DNA of 64,000 nt from Capitulum mitella (GCA_030062745.1 CP099850.1:2108001-2172000); one strand, 5' to 3'. Shown: positions 33,601 to 45,630, counted from the stretch's first letter. Made by a program: numbers and translations. The notes: generated by a model not told the origin, from the letters alone.

Positions 33601-33699
33601 GCCGCGGGGACGCGGCATGACCGCGCTAGTTAAGTGAACATTAAGGCATAGCACAGGAGTAAGTTTGCAGATATGACCCTACCAAGTTCGAGAAGCTGT

Positions 33700-36008
33700 T
33701 CACGTTTGACTTGTAAGAGAGCGCAGTGGACGTAAAAAAAAATCGACATTCCTAAAAGAGTTCAAGAAGGTATTGCACAGAGTGAGTATAAGAGTGAACA
33801 GACTACGCTGGACGGTATTCACCCGAGCAAAAGGGATGCTCCACAACACAAGGGTACGCGATGGACGCCGCGGCACAGCCAAGCCGAATGCTGGCAGCAG
33901 TTCAGGGCTGTCCAGGCTCGCATGGTGAACATCGTACAGAAACATGAGGTCACATTGCGGAAAGCAAGACTTCGGACTGCGCGCGTTAAAGTGGGCCCGG
34001 AGAGTGACGTAATCTGTGCTGGCGAGAGGTTTATTCGAAATAAAAGCCAGCCATACCAGGAATTTGTGCTGTATGCGCTCAAGTCGTTTCATATGAGTGA
34101 CAGCAGTTTCAGCCCATACAACACAGCCGTATGCAAGCGTGGAACGAACATAGGCGTACAAGGCACATAGCATAGCCTTATGATCGAAAGGGGCTCTGAT
34201 GTGATGTCTGGATAACTGCATGCTGCGAATGACAAGGCCAAACATGCGATTCGCCTTGGCTATGGCTGAGTCGATGTGGTGAGCAGAAGTAAGCTTTGTG
34301 TCTAGTAGAACACCCAGATCCTGGGTCTCGGTGCGACGCTTAAGAGCGGTCTCGCTCAGCGTATATGTGGCTAGGATTGGGGATTTGCGTGGTGAGAAGG
34401 ATATTACGTGGCATTTCGTAGGATTTAATTTTAGGTGCCATGTACGCGACCAAGATGAGAGGCGGTTAATGTCTGCATGAAAGGCGTCAGTGTCGGCCGG
34501 AGACGAGATGCGTTGGTAGAACTTGATGTCGTCGGCAAACATGATGCAGTTGCTCTGGATGAGGACAGGTAAGTCGGAGGTGAAGCAGGTCAAAAGAAGT
34601 GGGCCACATATCAAGGGCGACTCGTTGCCTGCGGCTGGTCAATGAGTGCGCACGTTCTGTGACGTTAAAAGATGCTTTGATCTTGTGAAGTAGCGGCGAG
34701 TGATTTACGTTTGGCCATGAGAAATCGGTGTAAATGGAATCTGTCGGCACACCTTCATGGATCGAGTCCCAGCTATGTTCAAAGAAAACTGTTTGGCTGG
34801 ATACACAGGAACCTTTTGATAAGGAACCGTGCTGGCTTGGTGGGAGTGATGGTATGCAGTGTTCCGGAAGGGAATTGCAAACTATTTTTTTTCAAAAATT
34901 TTGGAGCAGAGAGGGAGAAGAGAGATGCAGCGATAGTTGCCAGGATCATTTTGGCGGCCCTTTTTGTAAACTGGAATAATGATGGCGTCTCTCCAAAGTT
35001 GGGGAAAAAGCCTTGAGTAGCCGATAATTTGCAAATAGTTTCGAGTGGTATCGCCAGCTCTGAGGGACACTCGTTACACCGAATGCGGGAGCTTAGTCCG
35101 TCTGCTCCTCAAGCCTTGTTTGCCGATGCTTAACAGCAAAATTTCGACCTTATCAGGGGAAACGGTGAAGATGTCTAGGATCGGCGAATGGCAAACCGGA
35201 GCATCAGGCCGTGCGTTCACACGCGGGTCTAAAAATTTGACGCTAAACGTTGCACTGAAAATGTTAGCACAGTCAGTGGGATTCGAATGTGTCTGGCCGC
35301 TGTGCACGTCGGTAGCCGGACGGTGCCAGAATGATTTAAGGGATCTGATGAATGACCAAAAACGCTTGGGGTTATCACGAAAACTGCGAACGAAGCGCGA
35401 AAGACATTCGCCGCATTTGGTGTTGGCAACGCGTTTGAAGTCGGAGAAGCTCTGGAGAATGCCTGGTAATTTTCTGAGGAAGGTGTGAACTTTCTGAGAC
35501 GGTGTGCAGTGTTCTTGTTACTAAGTGCGCGTTAAACGTCCCTGTCGAACCACGGGGGAAATCGACGGCAGCGGGAGACAATGGGCACGTAGTCCGCGAT
35601 GGCAGCAGTTACAAGATCGTAGGAAATTTCTAAGGCGGCGTCTACGTGCAAATGAGATAAAACACCGCAAGGCAAACACCTCAGAGCGGCATGAAAACCA
35701 ACAAAATCCGCAGTACGGTAATTAAAAGCTCTTGGTCTGGATACTTTCGGAACAACAGGTACGCGTACATAAAAGCGAGAGAAGGTTCCACGGTGGTCAG
35801 AATCAAAGGTACCATCGCTAACAGTCATTTCGATTTCACCTTCACGAGGTAAAACTACGTCAAGTATGACGTCACCTGTCGTGGGAGAGTGAACTGACTG
35901 GGTTACACCATGAGTGTCCAGGCCGTCTAAAAATTTGTCAGGCACCGTAAAAGGCAATTTGGAACATACATTCATATTCGTTTTTAGCACACCGCCGATT
36001 TTGCTCAA
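33700..36008 (-). pseudogene. Jockey/CR1-type LINE: endonuclease C-terminus and reverse transcriptase
   Basis: Minus strand, high to low. 35532-36008 gives the end of an apurinic-type endonuclease domain with TGDVILDVVL and the catalytic SDH (35793-35801). 35074-35307 gives ANIFSATFSVKF and FTVSPDKVEILLLSI, the pre-RT region. 34882-35070 gives LWRDAIIIPVYKKG and DPGNYRCISLLPLCSKIFE, RT block 1. 34487-34750 gives IYTDFSWPNVNHSPLLHKI, the damaged first-Asp block. 33700-34614 is a 304-codon open frame with FADD (34528-34539), LKLNPTKCHVISFSPRKS and TQDLGVLLDTKL. Two or three frameshifts break it. The 5' end is truncated near 36008, where satellite repeats begin. The 3' end is cut by the Helitron block. 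Confidence 0.88.
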
Positions 36009-36049
36009 TTATCATGTCTGATCCAACTGGCCGTGCAATTTCCGAATCT

Positions 36050-37210
36050 GAGTTTTTTCCTCTTAGTTTGGCCGTTTGATCCTTAGAGGCCAAACAATTC
36101 AAGTTAAGGTCAACGATGGAGGCAAACATAGCAGTCGACCTACGGCTCAAAACTCTACAAATCAGGTATCACACCAAAGAGGGAAGAGTCTGCAACTTTG
36201 ACAACCCAAAAGGCCAGGTTCACGATCCGTCCTCAATGTCCTAATCAAGGTCCAAGGATGGGAATAAACATAGCCGCTGACTCTGGCACCAAACTGTAAA
36301 AATGAGGTATGAAACTAAAGAGGGGAACCGTCCGCAACTTCGGCAGCCCAAAAGCAAAGGTTAAGATCTATCGTTAAGATCCTAGACAATGTCAAAAAAT
36401 GGGATGAGTCATAACCGTTTCCAGATGAGGTATCACACCAAAGAGGGGAACAGTTCGCAGCTTTCGTGACCCAAAAAGTCAAGTTCAGGATCCGTCGTCA
36501 AGGTTTTAATGAAAGTCAGAGGATGGGGACAAACATGGCCACCGGCCTACGGCATTAAACTGTAAAATGAGGTATCACATCAAAGAATGGAGCCGTTCGC
36601 AGCTTTAGCAACCCAAAGGGTTAAGATCAAGGTCCGTCTTCAAGGTCCTGAACAAGGTCAAAGCCATGACTGCACATTCTATTCTATGTTTGCCCTCGTC
36701 CTCTGACGCTGATTAGGACCTTGAGGACGGACCTGACCTTGACTTTTTTGGTCTTCAAGTTGCGAGCGGTTTATCTCTTTCGTGTGATGCCTCATTTGTA
36801 CAGCTTGGTGTCATAGGTCGGCGGCTATGTTTGTCCCAATTCTTTGAGTCTGATTAGGAACTTGGCGGCAGGCGTTGATCTTGGCCTTTTGGGTCGGACC
36901 TTTTGGGTCGTCAAAGTTGCGGACGGTTTCCTTCTTTGGTGTGATGCCTCATTTATACAGTTGGGTACCACAGATAGGCGGTTATGATTCTCTCCGTCCT
37001 TTGACCTTGATTACGACATTGATAGCGGACCTTGTCCTTGACCTTTTGAACCGTCAAGGCTGCGAACGGTTCCATTCTTTGGTACGATACCTCATTTGTA
37101 GTGTATTGCAACTGGTCGGCGTCCATCCTTGTACCAGTCCTTTGATCTTGATTAGGACCTTGACGATGGAGCATGAACTTGACCTTTTGGGCTATCAAAT
37201 TGCGTAAAGC
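36050..37210. repeat. ~141 bp satellite arranged as an inverted pair of arrays
   Basis: Four units in plus orientation (anchor GAGGTATCACACCAAAGAGG near 36164, 36305, 36428 and 36571) are followed by three to four units in opposite orientation (anchor GTGATGCCTCATTT near 36785, 36943 and 37088). The orientation switches near 36670-36690. Each unit contains AAGGTCC and AAGGTCA words. The array abuts the truncated 5' end of the LINE. Confidence 0.85.
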
Positions 37211-39860
37211 AGCCAATTTTGAGTAACTGTAGACACGGCGCCGTGCCTCAACTTATGCACGTCGTGCCTAGAGAAGGGTCGGTGCATAAGCAGGCCGTGC
37301 CTATCTCTTGACTCCAAGGAATCAAAGAAAAATAACGTTACGAAATACGGAATCTCCGACACCAAAACCTGTGAAGACAGTAATAGCTGAACACTTCACA
37401 TATACATGATGGTTTCTTACAGCTGTTCCAGTTGTATTTAACTCAAAATTATCGCGGATGTACTTGCATGACGCTAAACTATTGGGCGGTGACCAGCCGT
37501 TTCGCGAAAAGCTAGAGCTGTACAACTGACGGTGAGTGCAAAGACTCGGTACGTGTTTTTCGACCAATGGATTCAAGGAACGACGTCATTACCAAAAAAT
37601 AAACGCACTCAGAAATGGAGGAAATTTACGATACATGGATAATCTGATGACGGAAAAATATGCATGAAATATGGAGCCATTGCCCACAAAAAATGTAAAG
37701 TCACTTCCATATCAATGACACTCATTGACATTGAAAGAGATATGATGGATATGGCTTTAATTTTTCAGAGCACTGATTTCGAATGTCTTGCATGTTTTTC
37801 ACTCATCAGATTATCCACATATCGCAAATTTCTCCCAATTTCCCTAGAGGATGTTTACTTTTTACTGATGGCGTCATTCCTTGCATCCGTAGGTCAGAAA
37901 ACAGCGTATATTTGTGCATACCACCAGTTGTAACAACAGCTCTAGCTTTTTAGGAAAGAGGTGTCGCAACATTGCATTCATGTGAATGGATCTAAAATCC
38001 GAAATGGGTGCCCTGAAAATTAAATCCACGGCTATCATAGCTCGTCCGGGGCCAACCAAGGTCAATGACCTCGTTTGACCTTAAAACGTTCTCTAAGCAC
38101 GGCTAAGATAGTCTTAGTTGGCTTCATGATCCAAGAACATTGGATGTACCTGCTTTCGTTAACAAGTGGAGAAAATATACATGTAAGATCTGGATGATAG
38201 TGGTTCCACTGATGATAAGATGTTATGGCCTTTGACCCTTGACCTTTTAGGTAAAATAATTTGAAGCTGAGTGGAGGTACAATGCACAAGGAGAGCACTG
38301 CGCACACCAAGCTGTAGCATATTCAGATAAACGAAAGGCGCGAAATCAACTAACATTCGCCAAATAGCCTCAGGACATGTTTGTCATGCGCCGCTTGGCA
38401 TTGCATAGGTTGAGACATCTAAAGAGGTTGGAATTTGCAGTTTTTTTGCCACGCTTATTGCAGGCACTATAACACTTGCTGTGCTACATTTTCTCGGAGA
38501 TCAGTGGGCAGAACATGGTTGAACTCGAAAAGACTTCATTTGATATGGCCAGGTCCAGTCATCGCGAGGCCAAAGGACCAGTTGATCCATATAAGGAAGC
38601 TGGAACATTTCCGCGCCTAATTACGCTAATCGCACTTTTCTGTGACGATCCGTGTCTGAGTTCTGGGCATTTGAATCATGCAATCTCTGCAAAAACCGGT
38701 GACCTTTCATGACCTGCAACTTTGACCTCAAAGTTCATCCAGGCTTAGAAATCGGTGGTGTCTGTTTTTCACAGGTGCTACGACCCTACCCAATGTCATT
38801 CAAGTCGGAACGGATCGGGGCAACTCTTCCGCGGCTTCACGTGGAATGACCCAGATGAAACGGTGTGGGTGAAATTGAAATTGCAGACGAAAGTGAAATT
38901 GCGCTAAAGTAAGTTAGGTTTTAAAGCATGTATACGTTATGAGAAGTTCAAAGATTCGGGGCAGGTGACCGAACCGTCAGTAACCCAATGATAGTCTGAC
39001 GAGGCTCTTACCACCAAAGAACAGTGATGTACCTGGAATGGGGTTCCTTCGTGGGAACAAGGGTGACTTATCATCTTAGATTATTTGCTAATTGGATATC
39101 GGCGGTCTCGAGTTCTCGCCCCGCTTGTCAGTGAACAGGTCCGCCTGGAGCAATTCGCAGCTGAAACTATCGCAAGAATAATTTTGAACCTGACAGGAGA
39201 GTGATCACCGTAGCATAGCCCTTATTGCATTCTGCTACGGTCTGGGGCCTTTGACGTCAGTCGTCAGCCCACAGGCACGCTCCCGGAGTCAGCTATCGTC
39301 TCTCAAGAGAGCGCTCACGTGAAAAGCTGACCAACCGCCGTTGCCAATGGAAATGAACAGCAAGGGCCATGACAAATTATGCGACGGGCACATTATGGAA
39401 TTTGCCAATTCAGGGTGTTATTCTAAAACAGCGGCCGAACGGGGGCTCGTGTACATCAAGGCATCGCTCGCTCTCCTCACCCGGCGTGGCCCGCCGCGAG
39501 AATCATTGCGCTTTGAGTCAAATTAGGTGACAAAGGCACACATTGAAATACACTGAGGTATCATGCCAAAACGCCGGCTAAACGTATGCTCGTTTACACA
39601 AGGCTTCGCTTGTTTCCCCTGCTCGGCGTTGAACTGTCACCCGAGAGTCATCGTGTCTCGGCGCGCGACCATCTGTTGACCGGTGGTGGTGGAAAAAGAG
39701 GCCCCTGCCGAACCTTTCCCCCTCACCCTCTCAGTTACACGCGTTCTCCCGAGCTGAGGAGTGCATCGAAGTAACCCGATCGACGTTGACACTCGCCGAC
39801 AGAATGGGTTCACGTATCAATGCATTCGTTAAAGCTGGGAATTAGGATTCGGATGATTTG
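37211..39860. other. Gene-free stretch with TGACCT words
   Basis: No gene recognised. GTCAATGACCTCGTTTGACC at 38060-38079 and CCTTTGACCCTTGACCTT at 38230-38247 are examples of a dispersed TGACC-rich pattern also seen at 6.0, 20.0, 54.6 and 56.3 kb. Confidence 0.4.
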
Positions 39861-41442
39861 AATTCGGCCGAATATTCAGATTCGGCGAATGCTCATACCT
39901 GGATTTCAAGATTGGAGTATTCTGTGAATATTCTATTGGTCACTTTTCCGACCGAATATTACCCGAAAATTCGAGTGTCAACCAAAAACTCAAGTACTCT
40001 TTTGCATTTCGCCGCAAACCTGACGAAATATAGGGCCAAGTGCATAGCCAAGCGGAACGCTAATCAAGGCGTTGCTTACCTTTGTTTTGGCTTCTGTACA
40101 TCATTATGGGTGAGAGCAATGCTGAGAATGACACCACTATAATATTTTCCGCCCCTTCCCTACTGTGACACAGATCTACCCATCGTTTTTGATGGGGAGA
40201 TGAGCAGCCTCGAGAATAATTTGACATTTGTTCGGTGTCTGGCGACGACGGGCATAGATGCCACGTCGGAATCAGTCAGTGAATGAAGCCAGGCACTGCC
40301 GTAAAGTTCATAAGGTCCTGCTTATTTTCCTCCTCATTTTTGTCTTTTAAGACAAAAACAGGGAAACGGGTGGTATCGCGATACGTTAATTGGCATTTCA
40401 CGTGGAATAAGCTTTTGCACATTGCTGATTTTCCACTATCACGGGCATATACTAGTTCGAAATCGATGCGAGAAACTGCGGCATTGGGAGTCCCTCACAG
40501 AATACCATTGCGACTAAAGTTAGAAATTTTTGCATCGCGGAATAAATTTTTGAAGAAATGAGAAGAACGGAAATCACAGTTGGAAGTTTTTGCACCGCAC
40601 CGACGCTGACACTCTCCAGCATGACTGGTGGTGGTCTGCTTCCTCTTCCCATCTCTGTTCTCCTCTCCGTCTTCTATCGTCACGTCCGTCTCCGTCGGAC
40701 TCTCCCCGTCTAATTCTGTTCGTCTACCTGCTTTCGCTGCAGCCACCTATGTGCTGCATCCCTTCTCTCCCTCCCCCCATACCGGGGACGCACACATAAT
40801 TATTTCCGAGGGTGGGGACCGGAGCTGAATAAGTGCGAAATGTTTAACATAGCGACCGCCCATCTCACGGCTTCCACTTCTCCTTCCTACTCACTTTTCC
40901 TTTGTCACGTCTCTTTCTTGTGAAAATCTATTTCCCCTTCCAAGGGGGGATCCCCCCTGGATGAGCCTTTGCCCCTCTCCGCCCCCCATGTCTGCTGTCC
41001 TCCGCTTGCTGGGCGCGTCTCTCCCCCTTCCTGTCCGCCTCCAGTGGCGCCGCCTCGCTGTAGACCATCCTAGCCTGTCGCTGACGCTTGCCAGCTTTTT
41101 CCTGTCAGCTTCACTCGTACCAGAGCGAGCCATCACTTTTTCGTACCATATAAATTACATAGTGTAACTATATAGAAAGGTTAAGGCAAAGGCATTTGAG
41201 AACCATATAAAGAGGTAGACGCAAAGGCGTATAGCGATATGGAAGTTACACGCAGTACTGGTAGCCCTTTCGAGATTACTAAATCACTATGGACGCATTT
41301 GCATTTGATGCCAACTGTTCTGCATATTTTGCATTTGAAGTGGCACAGACGCAAAAATTGCAACTTGTATTCATATGTAAACGTGTCAACATGTGCCTCG
41401 TTATATACAGATACATAAAGAGTATATTTTATATATACTCTC

Positions 41443-41445
<3 letters not shown>

Positions 41446-41478
<33 letters not shown>
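41446..41478. repeat. (TA)n microsatellite
   Basis: About 16 TA units, preceded by other TATATA-containing runs from 41425. Confidence 0.95.
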
Positions 41479-41479
<1 letters not shown>

Positions 41480-41810
41480 CGTAAATATGTATATTACTAT
41501 ATATATGTATACTTGATTAAGAGCTTTTTGCGAGATAGCACCAAACCAAACGGTACAACAAAATAAATCCATGACGACCGTTTGATACTTGCCTTTGCTA
41601 AGCTTGCGATTTCAGCATGGGTGTTGTCGAGGCAGCATTTGGTGTTGTTTTCCCCAGGTACTGATTTGACTCGACAACCAGATCCTCTCGAAATAGCTTT
41701 CGGTTCATGATACAACACTGCTCAAACTTTTTAAGCCGGTACATACTCTTCGTTACGTTTTCGAATGTGTTTTCTTACCAGAATGGTTCCAAAGCCATGG
41801 CCTGATTAGG

Positions 41811-41943
41811 TGTGACCCTGTGACAATCAGCTCGTCTAACACCCTACTATCTTTCTTGCTCTTGTTCTTAACTACAGGGTCAGCTGTCGAGAACTGAATG
41901 TCCGAAAGGACAAAGAGAAGTCTGCAACGGACTCAGATCAGCA
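41811..41943 (+). repeat. Direct repeat, left copy, flanking the right foldback arm
   Basis: TGTGACCCTGTGACAATC, CTTGCTCTTGTTCTTAACTA, CAGGGTCA and GAACTGAATG(T/C)CCGAAAGGA recur at 43024-43172. The pair brackets exactly the right arm of the giant foldback. Confidence 0.8.
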
Positions 41944-43023
41944 ATTACGTTATAAGTGAGGTGAGAGGGGCGGTCGGTATGTTAAACATTTCGAGCTTAT
42001 TCATCTCCGGCCCCCGCCCTCGAAAATAATTATGGGCGCGTCGCCGGTATGAGGGGAAGGAGGGGAGGGGGCAGGACAGAGGTGGCTGCAGCGAGAGAAA
42101 GCAGACGAACAGAACTGGACGGGGAGAGTCCGGCGGAGACGGGCGTGACCAGAGAAGACGGAGAGGAGAGCAGAGGTGGGAAGAGGAAGCAGACGGCAAC
42201 AGCATGTACGGAAGAGGTGACCGTCATGGCTCTGAGAGTTGACTGTGTTATTCCAACGTTTAACAAGTGCTCCCCAGACGAGCCAGAGTGAGAGTGGCCA
42301 CCAGGGCTGAACAGTGTCAGCGTCGATCTGGAGAGTGTCAGCGTCGACGTGGTTACCGTGATGCCTGATTTGAGTCGCCAGGGTAGTCTGTGAGGGACTC
42401 CCGACGCCGCACTTTCTCGCCTCGATTTCGGACTAGCACATGCCCGTCATAGTGCAAAACCTGATACCACGCGCAATGCCAGTCAATGTACTGAGATACC
42501 ACCTGTTTCCCTGTTTTCATCTCAACAGACAAACACTGAAGGGAAAATATAGGCAGTGTCATATGAACTTTACGGCAGCCTCCAGCTTCACTCTTCGACC
42601 GATACCGACTCGTCGTCTATGTCCGTCGTTGCCAGAGGCGGAACAAATGTCAGATTATTCTCGGGGCTACTCATCTTCCCACTAAATATGATGGACAGAT
42701 CTGTGTTACAGTAGGGAGGGGGCTGAAAATATCTTACTAATGTTACTCTCAGCACTGCTGTCGTCCATAATGATGCATGAAAGTCAAGACAACGATAGGC
42801 AGTTCCTTGATTAGCATTTGGTGTGATTTTGCACTTGGCCCATATAGTTCTTTAGATTTTGCGGCGAAATGCAGAGGAGTATTTGAATGTCTGGCTGACA
42901 TTTGATTATTCGGCGAATTTCCGATCGAATCCAAAATCAATGGAATATTCACGGAATACTCCAATCTTGGAACCGAGACAAACCAAACAAAACCAAAACC
43001 GCCGACTCCGAACATTCGGCCGT

Positions 43024-43172
43024 GTGTGACCCTGTGAAAATCGGCTCGTTTAATAATCTAATACCTCTCTTGCTCTTGTTCTTAACTACAGGGTCATGGG
43101 GTCTGGAAAAGGTCAAGAACTGAATGCCCGAAAGGACAAAGAGAAGTTACAACGGACTCCAATTAGCAGTTA
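43024..43172 (+). repeat. Direct repeat, right copy
   Basis: Second copy of the repeat at 41811, slightly longer because of a ~14 bp insertion after CAGGGTCA. It starts within a few bases of the outer end of the foldback arm. Confidence 0.8.
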
Positions 43173-43189
43173 GGCTACACGCGAGGTCA

Positions 43190-43562
43190 AGTCCGCGCCA
43201 ATTTGCAAGGACTGAGAGGCGCCCCTCCGAAGCGCAGCGGACTGGGTGACACCCCAGTCAGCAACAGGGCCGAACGACCTGCGTCCTCAGTTGGGTGGGG
43301 GGGGGGGGACGGCGCCGCTGCTCGCCGGTTCTCGGCGACAGATCGGGCGGGGTCGCTGACTCGGGCACGCCGAGCCTGAGTCGTCGCGTGGGACGCCGGG
43401 GCCGCGTCGCCGGCGGTACTCCGGAGTCGGCGCGGTGCTCCAGAGTCGGCCGCCGAACTCTGAGCCGGCGGAGCGGGCTGCCGCGCCCGAGCGAGGATGG
43501 AAATGGATGCCCGGGAGCGTCCGCCGAGCGGGCCGCCAGATGGCGCCGCCGGAGCAGATGGG
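43190..43562 (-). other. GC-rich candidate exon with strong splice acceptor
   Basis: On the minus strand CTGTTTTCTCCGTTATT followed by CCGTCCAG gives a strong pyrimidine tract and AG at 43565-43563. From 43562 one frame stays open to a stop at about 43190, rich in Ala, Arg, Pro and Ser without a recognisable domain. A second frame is also open. It could be a terminal coding exon, a non-coding exon, or just a CpG-rich island. Confidence 0.3.
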
Positions 43563-43619
43563 CTGGACGGAATAACGGAGAAAACAGACATTAGCCTCGT
43601 TAACAACGCACAAGACATT

Positions 43620-45630
43620 AGCTGGCTACCTATGTAGTCAGTTGGCCGTTTTTCTAGACTCCATCGGACCTTTACCGAACATGGCTATATGATGTGAAGC
43701 AAAGTAGATTTCAATAAAAGGTATCACAAAGAGCAGACCCAGGAAAAATCGTACTGAAAAGTTATATTAGCCGAATCTTGCAAGATTTTTTGGCTGCAAG
43801 TAATGTACATTATTCTAATTATTTGAGATGGCGACCATGATTTTCTGCTTGAGTTAGAGTTGCATTTTTCATGTTAGCGTTCGTGGTGAAAACAAACGTT
43901 TGCCAGGGTTTGCAAAAAATTTTTTGGAGTAAACCAAGCTAATCATAGCGTACAGCTATGCTGTCTGAAATATATTTGTGTTCCTAATTGTGCCCTTCGT
44001 CTTCGGCATCGGTTTATCATGCACAAAAAGTTTCACCCTGGAATCAGCTCTTTCTTATGTACGCTGATTGGTCGTTGTGCTTGCGTTTTTGTGGCGTTTT
44101 TATAGCACATATACGGCCTCATTTGGAGAGTAGTCTGATCAGCAATGGGTAGGTAATTGTAATGTTAGTTGTTTACAACCAGGTGCTGACGGTAATCTTC
44201 ACTGAGTGTGCCTGTTATCCGCACGCCAAGGTTTCCGTAAAGACTATGCTTGCAGATTTCCCGTCGTTTGATCCGAAATCGATAACAATATTCTAGCGAC
44301 CTCGGTGGCCAGTTGGTCTGCCTGATCTGGCTACGTTTGCCGAGGGTGGCCAGCGGAATCACGCAAAGGCGGAAGCAGACGAAGTTTGCTTGGGAAGTGG
44401 ATATAAAGAAAGTTTTCAATGCTTGTTGTGCTGGAAGAACTAAATTTGTTTTTAATCGGCCACGCTCAGCTATAAAAATCGTGTTTTATCGCCCTACTCC
44501 ATTTCTCTGTACGGCATTCCTGACATCGCGTCTGCTAGCTACCAAGGTGGCCAAATGCGAGTTTTGCGTTTTGAACAGTGCCCTTGTGAAGAGAGGTTAC
44601 CCGGAGATATGGGAGAAGAAGAGAGGGGAGCTGAGTAAGGAGAGGGTTGGCATGACTCACTTTGAAATACTTTCTAACAACTGAGTTGTTTTGCCATTTG
44701 CGTGGAGTATCGGTATCAAATCTGAATCAGACACACTAGTATCGCGGGTGATAAGGCACATATATAATCCGCTTTGCGAACTCTGTTCCAGCCATTTTAT
44801 CCAGGACCGAAAAAGGACGTTTGCCATGTCAATGAATTACTGAACCGAGGGTGTTTCCACATTCTGTTAAATTAACTTATGAAACGAGTTCAGGTTGCTT
44901 TGCTTACATTCGGCAGCAGCCACGACATGAAGCACAGTTACTACTGCGTCTCATTTTTAACGTCACCCGCGAATGTTATCGTTAAGTGAGATGAAGACCT
45001 TGCATGCTGTTCCTTGTACTTCTCGTCGCTGATTCGTTATACAAAGGTGGACACAAAAGACCGACAGTCTCCCATGAAAACAAAGTCAGCCGGAAGACTG
45101 CTTACAACTGCCGGCTAACTGAGAAGGCAGGCACTAAATTTGACTTCATTGAATTATATGTCTGGATAGACATAGGTATGACGAAGACAGCACAGTGGCA
45201 AAAATAAACATATACCCTTCGTTGCTATGCATTATACATGGGTATTAAGGTGGTGCATTTTTGACAGTTTTTTGAAAATTGTAACTTATTGAAATTTTTA
45301 CCGTGATTTGGTTCATTGCAAGCATACATAACAGTTCTGAACTAAACTGTACAATATTGAGGGGTCGCGCATCGACCTTGAAAACGTTCGTTTCTGGTCA
45401 TATTGGGCCCAGTAATAATTTCTGACTGAACTGAGATGATTGATCATAAAACAATATTTTCAGAGTCCTCTCAATGAAAGAAGTCGTCTCATGTACTTCA
45501 TAAGTTCGTACGACACGCGGTGTAAGAGTTATACCCACCTAGAAACTGACCTGTGTTCGACTCACGCATATGCAGCTGGCCGGACACTGCGTTGCTATTC
45601 AGCGAGAACGATGACCATCTCTTTATTGAT
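43620..45630. other. Gene-free stretch with one dispersed repeat copy
   Basis: 44150-44375 is the inverted copy of the repeat at 16922-17165. A plus-strand frame at 45004-45207 opens with a hydrophobic MLFLVLLVADS that resembles a signal peptide, but it has no recognisable domain and may be chance. Nothing else noted. Confidence 0.45.
44150..44375 (-). repeat. Dispersed repeat, inverted copy of 16922-17165
   Basis: Reverse complement carries GCTTCCGCCTTTGCG, GCTGGCCACCCTCGGCAAAC, GTAGCCAGATCA and GATTACCGTCAGCACCTGGTT in the same order as the copy at 16.9 kb. The intervening part is better preserved here. Confidence 0.7.

Larger units (their letters stand above)
30857..33629 (+). mobile_element. 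Helitron copy C, diverged, with helicase remnant
   Basis: Starts TCACCTATATTAATACGCGG and ends with hairpin 33601-33616 and CTAG at 33626-33629, followed by T. Relative to A and B it has scattered substitutions, an extra ~100 bp near 32383-32486, a 399 bp hairpin insertion (31486-31884), and a different right third. After AAGAAAAGAATG (~32805) it continues into Helitron helicase sequence instead of the GC-rich repeat of A and B, and rejoins them only in the last ~70 bases. The three copies together occupy one insertion site between A (26435) and T (33630). Confidence 0.9.
39865..43022. mobile_element. Giant foldback: ~1 kb inverted arms around a ~1.1 kb spacer
   Basis: The left arm 39865-40870 and right arm 41958-43022 are diverged inverted copies. 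Paired blocks include CAAGATTGGAGTATTC, CATTTCGCCGCAAA, ACACAGATCTACCCATC against its complement near 42690-42710, GACTCTCCCCGTC, CTCTCCGTCTTC, and AAATGTTTAACATA at the inner ends. The outer ends share CGGCCGAAT. The spacer holds a CpG-moderate stretch at 40900-41130, the (TA)n at 41446-41478 and one copy of a 133 bp direct repeat. No transposase was recognised. Confidence 0.8.

Noticed and set aside
45004-45207. Small secreted protein with signal peptide
   Set aside because: The hydrophobic start is short, there is no known domain, and a frame of 67 codons is expected by chance here.
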